A stretch of 64,000 nt of DNA, taken from the NCBI RefSeq assembly GCF_016772315.1, contig NZ_CP053482.1:1-64000 (forward strand). Reading direction: 5' to 3'. Shown piece after piece: positions 58,360 through 64,000 of the stretch. This stretch comes from Thiothrix subterranea. Its GTDB lineage: Bacteria > Pseudomonadota > Gammaproteobacteria > Thiotrichales > Thiotrichaceae. The position numbers and the translations under genes were made by a program. The notes under the pieces were generated by a model. That model searched no databases. It was not told the origin of the DNA and saw only the letters and a program-made list of their open reading frames with translations. How positions within the stretch are numbered: the stretch's first letter is position 1; each line of letters starts with the position of its first letter.

Positions 58360-58647
58360 ATGAAAATCAATCTTATGTTATTACCCTTGTTACTCGCCGC
58401 AACGTTGATGGGCTGTGACAATGATACTGAGCAGAAAGCGGCGGATGCTGTCCACAATGCGAATGAAACCATGAAAGACGCAGCGCATGAAGCCAATGAA
58501 AAGATGAAAGATGCGGCTGATGACGTGAAGGAAAAAGCGGGTGATGCAGCCGATGCCGTGCAAGGGCAGGTCGAGAAAGCCAGATTGGAACGGGAAAAAC
58601 AAGAAGCTGAAGATGCCCTGAAAAAAGCAGAAGAGTTGAAAAAATAA
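58360..58647 (+). CDS. LEA-like repeat lipoprotein
   Basis: A 95-residue lipoprotein (lipobox LMGC, Cys19) whose mature part is a highly charged amphipathic helix of quasi-repeats (NETMKDAAHEANEKMKDAAD, VKEKAGDAADAV). The Ala-rich 11-residue-like periodicity resembles late-embryogenesis-abundant and apolipoprotein helices, which protect membranes or proteins during water stress. Function is inferred from composition and neighbours. Confidence 0.82.
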   Translation: MKINLMLLPLLLAATLMGCDNDTEQKAADAVHNANETMKDAAHEANEKMKDAADDVKEKAGDAADAVQGQVEKARLEREKQEAEDALKKAEELKK

Positions 58648-58703
58648 GACTCTACGGGATTTTCCCTGATGCGTTTTACTCATTATTGATGGATATGAAT
58701 ACA

Positions 58704-59888
58704 ATGAAAATACAAATGCTAGCTTTCGCTGTCACCTCTGCACTGTTAGGTGCAACCGCAACCGTGATGGCAGAAGACGTAACCCTGTTTGATTACGAAC
58801 AACCGACCAGTGCGTATGAAGATGCGTATGTTTCTGGGCGTTTAAACATAAATAGCGGTAATCAAGATCAAACCAGCCATGATTTGAACTTGGATATGAA
58901 TTACGAGCGGGTTTTCAGTTCGCCCGATCGTGATGTTAAGTTCAATGGCGATCTGCAAGGCTCATCCAAGCGCGGCCCGAATGCTGACGATGCGACGCAA
59001 GATAATTACATCGGCACCGCATCAGCGGGTATGAATAAATATTTCAAGCCTAATAGCAAAGGTGCTTTTTGGTACGGTGACGGCGAAGTTGGCGTTAAGA
59101 AAGGTGCTGATGACCCGCGTATTAAAGCAGGCGTTGGCGTGGGCTATGGTCGTGTTGTCAACGTGACCCCAATGGCACAAGCGATTCGTTTGGTAGAAGC
59201 GTTGACAGATAAAAAACGCTTGACGGGTAGCTTGACTAAAGCGGAATACAACCAAGTCGCCAACATTATTGCGCGAGAGAGCGAATACCGCACTAAATAC
59301 GGTGCAGTCGATTACCAGCAAAACTGGATGGCAGATATTGAAAAAGTCCTGCAAGCCACCGGTAAAACAGCGGGTGAATTAGGGGCTATTGGCATTCTTA
59401 AAGCGCGTGATGTTTTGATTAATGAGCGCATTTCTACCCGCAAACACGGCTGGTTAGCTAAAGTTGGTATCAGTGAAGTTTTCAAAGATTACGATGGCAG
59501 CGACACTAAACCAGCATTGGATGTAGGCGCGGAATACCATCGCCCACTGAATAATCAAACCCAGTTTTCCAATGAAGCATCGGCTTCTGCCATTTTGCAA
59601 GACAGCGACAAAAGTTATACTGCTAAAAATGCCATGAGCTTGACGCACGAATTAACTGATCGCGTGGATTGGTTGAATAGCTGGGCAATGAATTACGACC
59701 ACAATGATGTCACCGATGCCGATACCACCACGAATGCGGTGAGTTCCACCTACCGTTATTACCTCAGTAATAAACTGGCATTTGATACAGTAGCGACGTT
59801 ATCCAAAGTTGATGATGATATTGCTGACAACGGTAATGACGAAATCGACAATTCGTTATTCATGGGCGTTACGTATCGCCTGAAATAA
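58704..59888 (+). CDS. Outer-membrane beta-barrel protein with a helical insert
   Basis: A 394-residue protein from the ATG at 58704, with a signal peptide ending TVMA/EDV. Upstream ATGs at 58689 and 58695 are alternatives; GGAT before 58704 supports it. Residues about 30-155 and 255-394 show alternating beta strands with barrel-like patterns (DLNLDMNYERVF, GVTYRLK at the end). Between them about 95 residues are helical (MAQAIRLVEALTDKKRLTGS to KARDVLINERIS). I do not recognise a named family; an outer-membrane location is likely. Confidence 0.72.
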   Translation: MKIQMLAFAVTSALLGATATVMAEDVTLFDYEQPTSAYEDAYVSGRLNINSGNQDQTSHDLNLDMNYERVFSSPDRDVKFNGDLQGSSKRGPNADDATQDNYIGTASAGMNKYFKPNSKGAFWYGDGEVGVKKGADDPRIKAGVGVGYGRVVNVTPMAQAIRLVEALTDKKRLTGSLTKAEYNQVANIIARESEYRTKYGAVDYQQNWMADIEKVLQATGKTAGELGAIGILKARDVLINERISTRKHGWLAKVGISEVFKDYDGSDTKPALDVGAEYHRPLNNQTQFSNEASASAILQDSDKSYTAKNAMSLTHELTDRVDWLNSWAMNYDHNDVTDADTTTNAVSSTYRYYLSNKLAFDTVATLSKVDDDIADNGNDEIDNSLFMGVTYRLK

Positions 59889-59915
59889 TGGTGTCTGCTT
59901 AATTAATTGAACAGT

Positions 59916-59934
59916 TGCCCTTGTTTAAAGGGCA
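59916..59934 (+). promoter_or_regulatory. Hairpin before the glycine-zipper lipoprotein gene
   Basis: TGCCCTT (59916-59922) pairs with AAGGGCA (59928-59934) around a 5-base loop. It lies just before the CGGAGT ribosome-binding site of the next gene, so it could act as a terminator or affect translation. Confidence 0.4.
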
Positions 59935-59946
59935 CGGAGTATTATT

Positions 59947-60159
59947 ATGAAAACGTTACATTCATTCACTACCAGTGCCATGACCCTTGCTATTTTGCTG
60001 AGTCTGACCGCGTGTTCGGGAATGACAACCCGCGAGAAAAATACTGCCGTGGGCGCAGGTGTTGGTGCCGTTGCCGGTAGCGTGGTAACAGGTGGCTCCA
60101 CCGCCGGAGCGCTTGGTGGTGCAGCGGTTGGTGGCGTCATCGGTAACGGCGTGCGCTAA
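59947..60159 (+). CDS. Glycine-zipper lipoprotein (OsmB-like)
   Basis: A 70-residue lipoprotein (lipobox LTAC, Cys23) with a glycine-zipper segment AVGAGVGAVAGSVVTGGSTA and GALGGAAVGGVIG. This arrangement matches OsmB and similar osmotically induced outer-membrane lipoproteins. The context with a glucan synthase and stress proteins fits an envelope-stress role. Confidence 0.85.
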   Translation: MKTLHSFTTSAMTLAILLSLTACSGMTTREKNTAVGAGVGAVAGSVVTGGSTAGALGGAAVGGVIGNGVR

Positions 60160-60193
60160 ACTGCACAACCATTTGAGCAAGGAGAAATGCGCT

Positions 60194-60298
60194 ATGCTTA
60201 ATAAAGAAAAAGGCAAAATAGGCTGGATATTGCTGTGGCTTGTAGGAATTCCAATTCCGATCTTGCTGGCGCTGTATTTTCTGCGTGGATGCACTTGA
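60194..60298 (+). CDS. 34-residue single-span membrane protein
   Basis: MLNKEKGKIGWILLWLVGIP then IPILLALYFLRGCT: a short charged N-terminus, one membrane helix and a terminal RGCT. AAGGAG lies eight bases upstream of the ATG at 60194. Its position between two lipoprotein genes and the clean ribosome-binding site support a real gene. Function unknown. Confidence 0.65.
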   Translation: MLNKEKGKIGWILLWLVGIPIPILLALYFLRGCT

Positions 60299-60305
60299 GT
60301 AACTG

Positions 60306-60521
60306 ATGAAAACTTCACATTTATTGGCTGCACGAGCAGCCATTTTAACGGCTATAGTATTCAGTGTAACGGCTTGTTCCACACTGCCTGAGCCTGAACC
60401 AGATCAGGGTTGGAAGCCACCATCCACCTGCCCCCTCAATTCTGGCTTCTTTGGGAATCAAGCCGATGGTGAGTGTCTACTCAAGGAGCAACAAAATACT
60501 GTGCATGGATACATCACTTAA
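60306..60521 (+). CDS. Small lipoprotein of unknown function
   Basis: A 71-residue lipoprotein (lipobox VTAC, Cys24) with a short proline-rich mature part containing two more cysteines (STCPLNSGFFG and DGECLLKE). No family recognised. Its stop shares a base with the ATG of the next gene (TAATG), so it is translationally coupled to the ABC exporter genes. Confidence 0.7.
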   Translation: MKTSHLLAARAAILTAIVFSVTACSTLPEPEPDQGWKPPSTCPLNSGFFGNQADGECLLKEQQNTVHGYIT

Positions 60522-61726
60522 TGAAACGCTTCTATCGCCCCGCCCTTGTGATCGCGATTGTGCTACTCCTCAGCGGCTATTTCGCACGCAATCTGCTCTT
60601 CGGCACACCCGTTGAAGCCCACCCCGTCGTTCAAGGCGAATTACGCCAAACCGTCGTTGCCAGTGGGCGCGTCACTTGGCCGCAACGTATCTCCGTCGCG
60701 GCGGAAATCACGGGGCGCGTCACTCACATTCCCGTTAAAGAAGGTCAAGCGGTCAAACGCGGCGATTTGTTAATCCAGCTTGCAGACAGCACCGACCGCG
60801 CCAGCCTCGCCCAAGCCACCACCGCCGTGGCACTCGCCGAAGCCAAACTGCGCCAACAACGCGAAGTCGCGCTACCCACCGCGCAAGAAGCACTGCGTCA
60901 AGCCCAAGCCGATGTCGAACAAACCCGCCAACAACTGACCCGCGTCCGCACACTTAACAGCCAAAAATACCTCAGCAAAACCGAACTGGACACCGCCCAG
61001 CGTAATCTGGATGTTGCCAACAGCAAGCTGGAGGCCGCCCAACTACAAGTGCAAAGCAACCAAACCAAAGGCAGCGATGCGCTACTCGCCACCACCGCCC
61101 TGAACCAAGCCCGCGCTTCCTTGCAACTCGCGCAAGTCAAACTGGCGCAAACCGCTATCCTCGCCCCCGCCGACGGCACGCTGATCAGCCGCAGCATTGA
61201 ACCGGGCGATATTGCCACCGCTGGCAAAGCCCTCATGGTATTGGCAGCACAAGGTGAAACCCAGATCGAAGTGCAAATCGACGAAAAAAATCTCGGAAAA
61301 CTTGCCGTCGGACAAGTTGCACTGAGTTCCGCCGATGCCTTCCCGCAACAGCGTTTTAATGCCGAAGTTGCCTACATCAACCCCGGCGTGGATGCCACAC
61401 GCGGCGCGGTGGAGGTAAAACTGCGCGTCAAAGAGCCGCCGGATTATTTGCGCCAAGACATGACCGTTTCAGTCGATATAGAAACTGCCAAAAAGCCGGA
61501 TGCATTGGTAATCCCCACGGGTGCGCTGCACGAACCCAGCAGCGATGCGCCGTGGGTGCTGGTGGTGCGCGATAACCGCACGCTGAAACAAACCGTCACA
61601 CTCGGTTTGCGCGGCGATGAAAACGTGGAAGTGTTAAGCGGTCTCGCCGCCGGTGAAGCGGTGATTCCGGCAAATTTAGCCCTGATCAAAGCCGATCAGC
61701 GCGTGCGGGTGACATTGCCGCCATGA
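60521..61726 (+). CDS. Periplasmic adaptor (HlyD/MacA/DevB type) of an ABC exporter
   Basis: A 401-residue membrane-fusion protein: N-terminal membrane anchor (about 7-27), biotinyl-lipoyl-like half-motifs (GRVTHIPVKEGQAVKRGDLL and ILAPADGTLISRSIEPGD), a coiled-coil hairpin (about 95-205) and a C-terminal beta-barrel region. It links an inner-membrane ABC transporter to the outer membrane. It is coupled to the small lipoprotein before it and overlaps the permease gene by four bases. The cargo is unknown. Confidence 0.9.
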   Translation: MKRFYRPALVIAIVLLLSGYFARNLLFGTPVEAHPVVQGELRQTVVASGRVTWPQRISVAAEITGRVTHIPVKEGQAVKRGDLLIQLADSTDRASLAQATTAVALAEAKLRQQREVALPTAQEALRQAQADVEQTRQQLTRVRTLNSQKYLSKTELDTAQRNLDVANSKLEAAQLQVQSNQTKGSDALLATTALNQARASLQLAQVKLAQTAILAPADGTLISRSIEPGDIATAGKALMVLAAQGETQIEVQIDEKNLGKLAVGQVALSSADAFPQQRFNAEVAYINPGVDATRGAVEVKLRVKEPPDYLRQDMTVSVDIETAKKPDALVIPTGALHEPSSDAPWVLVVRDNRTLKQTVTLGLRGDENVEVLSGLAAGEAVIPANLALIKADQRVRVTLPP

Positions 61727-62952
61727 ATTCAGCCATGCCGTTTGAATGGATTTTAGCGATTCGCTTCATGCGCCAAGCACGGATGCAAACCTTGCTGATC
61801 ATGGCGGGTGTCGCACTCGGCGTGTCGGTGATTGTGTTCATTTCTGCACTGATTAGCGGGCTGCAAACCAATTTGTTCAAACGCACGCTGGATTTTCAAG
61901 CGCAAATCATCATTCTGCCGCCCAAAGAAGTGTCACGCCCGCTGCATCAAGCGGGGGGCAGGGTGATGCTTGCTACACTGGTACAACCACGGGCGCAACG
62001 CTTGCAGTCGGTCGATCAATGGCAAACCGTCCTCGCGCAAGTAGCGAAGATGGACGGGGTTAGCGTCGTTGCCCCAGTGGTATCGGGTGCGGGTTTTATC
62101 GTGCGCGGCGAGGCTAACAAAGCCGTTGGCTTGACCGGCATTGAACCAGAAACCTATTTGCAACTCATCGCCCTCAATAGCAAAATCATCGCAGGCACAG
62201 CCAATATTACTGGCACGGACATCTTGATCGGCCTAGATTTGGCGAAAGATTTGGGCGTGTGGACAGGCGACAAACTCAATTTGCAAACCGCTTCTGGCGG
62301 CACGGCAACCTTGAGCATTCGCGGCATTTTCGATTACGGCAATAGCGGGATGAATTCACGCTCGGTGTACATTGCGTTACGCACCGCGCAAAGCCTGCTC
62401 GATTTGGCGGGCGGTGTCACCAGCGTCGAAGTCAATCTGGATGCGCCGTTTACTGCCGAAACCATGGCGCAAACCATTCAGGCACAAACCGGCTTGAAAG
62501 TTGACAGTTGGATTGCCACCAATGCGCAATTCTTTAGCGCACTGGAAGCGCAAGGTATGTCAAATAATGTGATCCGCTTTTTCGTCGGGTTGACTGCTGC
62601 CTTGGGCATTGCCAGCGTGTTGGTGGTATCAGTGGTGCAAAAATCCAAAGCGATTGGCATCTTGCGGGCGACGGGTACATCGCGGCGGCAAATCCTGCGG
62701 CTGTTCTTGCTGCAAGGCGCATTGACGGGTTTGATCGGTTCGCTGTTGGGTGCATTCGTCGGTTGGCTATTCTTAATCGCGTGGCGCACTATCGCCATTA
62801 ACGCGGACGGCACGCAACTTTTCCCGATTACGTTTGACCCGATGCTGTTTGTGTACGCAGCCGTAGGCGCAACACTGGTGGGGATACTCGCTGCCTTGTT
62901 CCCTGCCCTGCAAGCGGCGCGGCTTGACCCAGCGGTGGCCATTCGTGGCTGA
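61723..62952 (+). CDS. FtsX-like ABC permease (MacB/DevC type)
   Basis: A 409-residue permease with an N-terminal helix (about 22-45), a large periplasmic domain (about 50-275) and three C-terminal helices ([55 protein letters not shown]). This is the FtsX/MacB layout without the fused ATPase, as in DevC and LolC. The [21 protein letters not shown] loop contacts the ATPase. It overlaps its neighbours by four and eight bases. Confidence 0.9.
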   Translation: MNSAMPFEWILAIRFMRQARMQTLLIMAGVALGVSVIVFISALISGLQTNLFKRTLDFQAQIIILPPKEVSRPLHQAGGRVMLATLVQPRAQRLQSVDQWQTVLAQVAKMDGVSVVAPVVSGAGFIVRGEANKAVGLTGIEPETYLQLIALNSKIIAGTANITGTDILIGLDLAKDLGVWTGDKLNLQTASGGTATLSIRGIFDYGNSGMNSRSVYIALRTAQSLLDLAGGVTSVEVNLDAPFTAETMAQTIQAQTGLKVDSWIATNAQFFSALEAQGMSNNVIRFFVGLTAALGIASVLVVSVVQKSKAIGILRATGTSRRQILRLFLLQGALTGLIGSLLGAFVGWLFLIAWRTIAINADGTQLFPITFDPMLFVYAAVGATLVGILAALFPALQAARLDPAVAIRG

Positions 62953-63661
62953 CTTTAACGCCATTACCCTGCAACTCAAAGGCATCCGCAAAGCCTACAA
63001 CGTCGGCTTGCCTGCTGAAACCGAAGTGCTACACGGGCTGGATTTAACCATTGCACGCGGCGAATTTGTCGCGCTGATTGGTCCCTCTGGGTCGGGCAAA
63101 AGCACGCTGTTGAACATGATTGGCTTGCTCGACAAACCGACGGCGGGTGAATTGTTGATTACGGGGCAGCCGACGACGCAATTGCAGGATCGGGAACTGA
63201 CCTTGTTACGCGCCAAAGCGATTGGTTTTGTGTTCCAGTTCCACAATCTGTTGCCCGAATTTACCGCATTGGAAAACGTGATGTTGCCGTTGCTGGCGGC
63301 ACGGGGTCGACCCGATGAGGCGATGCGTTTACGTGCTGCCGAATTGATTGAGCAAGTGGGGCTGACCGACGTGGGCAAACACATGAGCAATGATTTATCC
63401 GGTGGTCAACAACAGCGCGTCGCCATTGCCCGTGCGCTGGTGATGCAACCAGCACTGGTGCTGGCGGATGAACCGACCGGCAACCTTGATACCAAAGCCG
63501 CCGACAATGTGTTTGATTTGCTGCGCCGCGTGAATGAAGCCAGCGATACCAGTTTTTTAATCGTCACCCATGACCCGCGCTTGGCGCAACGTTGCGACCG
63601 CATTATTGAACTGGTGGATGGGCGCATTGATTCGGATAAAGCCAATGTTCGCGCATGTTAG
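62945..63661 (+). CDS. ABC transporter ATPase (MacB/DevA/LolD type)
   Basis: A 238-residue ATPase from a GTG at 62945 (overlapping the permease end); a TTG at 62924 is an alternative. Walker A GPSGSGKS is at 46-53, signature LSGGQQQR near 145, and Walker [13 protein letters not shown] near 165. With the preceding adaptor and permease it completes a three-gene exporter in the DevB-DevC-DevA order. Its stop overlaps the convergent gene by four bases. Confidence 0.94.
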   Translation: MADFNAITLQLKGIRKAYNVGLPAETEVLHGLDLTIARGEFVALIGPSGSGKSTLLNMIGLLDKPTAGELLITGQPTTQLQDRELTLLRAKAIGFVFQFHNLLPEFTALENVMLPLLAARGRPDEAMRLRAAELIEQVGLTDVGKHMSNDLSGGQQQRVAIARALVMQPALVLADEPTGNLDTKAADNVFDLLRRVNEASDTSFLIVTHDPRLAQRCDRIIELVDGRIDSDKANVRAC

Positions 63662-64000
63662 CACGCTTCCCACAACACCCGCTCAAACCCCAGTGCCACC
63701 ACCGCCAGACAGTGCAGACGCTCAGGTTGCTGGTATTTGGTTTCCAATGCTTGGCGATAATCCCGCAACTGGGTTAACGCCGCCTGCATTGCCGTTTGCA
63801 CCACAGGTAACGCTGCCAAGGTTTCGCGTGATTGCCCGCGCACCTGCTCCGCTGTGAGTTTGGCATCTGCCAGTGACACGTATTTGAATTCCAATACAAT
63901 ATCTTTCAGCAGCGGGAAACGCCGCATATTGGGGCGAATAATCATCAGCAGGTCGGAATAACGCCGCTGAATCACCGCTTCCGAATCCATAATGTAATAC
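63658..64000 (-). CDS. C-terminal part of a PD-(D/E)XK nuclease-domain protein (partial)
   Basis: The frame enters from the right edge and stops at 63658. The visible part ([20 protein letters not shown] to [12 protein letters not shown]) matches the C-terminal PD-(D/E)XK nuclease-like domain of AAA-ATPase-like proteins (PF08011 type): Asp in YSDLLMII and the E-x-K in LEFKYV. The frame stays open through the edge before the internal Met, so the true start is outside the window. The full protein probably has an N-terminal ATPase-like domain. Confidence 0.8.
   Translation of the reverse strand, partial: YYIMDSEAVIQRRYSDLLMIIRPNMRRFPLLKDIVLEFKYVSLADAKLTAEQVRGQSRETLAALPVVQTAMQAALTQLRDYRQALETKYQQPERLHCLAVVALGFERVLWEAC

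Overview
The window reads as chromosome of a sulfur-oxidising, autotrophic gammaproteobacterium, most likely a Thiothrix-type member of the Thiotrichales. This is inferred from gene content: form II RubisCO with CbbR/CbbQ/CbbO, B12-dependent MetH, a full molybdenum-cofactor supply cluster and many envelope proteins. No rRNA, tRNA, CRISPR array, transposase or phage gene was recognised.

Layout. 0-3.4 kb: the end of a DUF4129-type gene, then DUF4350, MoxR ATPase and DUF58 genes overlapping in one operon. 3.5-7.1 kb: metH. 7.4-14.1 kb: an LprI-like protein, cbbR, and divergently cbbM-cbbQ-cbbO; a long inverted repeat lies inside the 5' end of cbbO. 14.1-15.2 kb: a secreted triple-repeat protein and a decayed PIN-toxin module. 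15.4-24.8 kb: YbjQ-like protein, a Tat-exported BBE-type flavoprotein, a DegQ/HtrA protease, an OmpR/EnvZ-type two-component pair and three lipoproteins, one resembling a glycoside hydrolase.

24.8-36.1 kb (minus strand): a molybdenum island. In transcription order it holds a ModE-type DNA-binding protein without a molybdate-binding domain, a rhodanese, MoeA, a TonB-dependent receptor, an orphan periplasmic binding protein, a di-heme cytochrome, ModD, full-length ModE and ModABC. Four palindromes resembling ModE operators (core GTTATG / CATAAC) lie in its control regions, two of them upstream of the TonB-dependent receptor. This suggests a ModE-controlled outer-membrane uptake route for molybdenum, and is the strongest candidate here for a little-described system.

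36.1-47.0 kb: a PDC-sensor membrane protein with an unknown partner, YjdM, a TRIC-type channel, an NDUFA9-like protein, an SDR, a DASH-type cryptochrome, Lon protease, and a lipoprotein/glutathionylspermidine-synthase-like pair. 47.0-60.5 kb: an apparent envelope/osmotic-stress island. It has small membrane proteins (lmo0937 type, YqjD/YqjE/YqjK-like), a shortened AI-2E-type protein, a giant cyclic beta-1,2-glucan synthase, a coiled-coil stress protein, CsbD, an LEA-like lipoprotein, an outer-membrane barrel and glycine-zipper lipoproteins. A 40-bp promoter-like element (34/40 identical) precedes both halves, at 47056 and 57608, suggesting common control. 60.5-63.7 kb: a DevBCA/MacAB-type ABC exporter, followed by the end of a PD-(D/E)XK-type gene running off the window.
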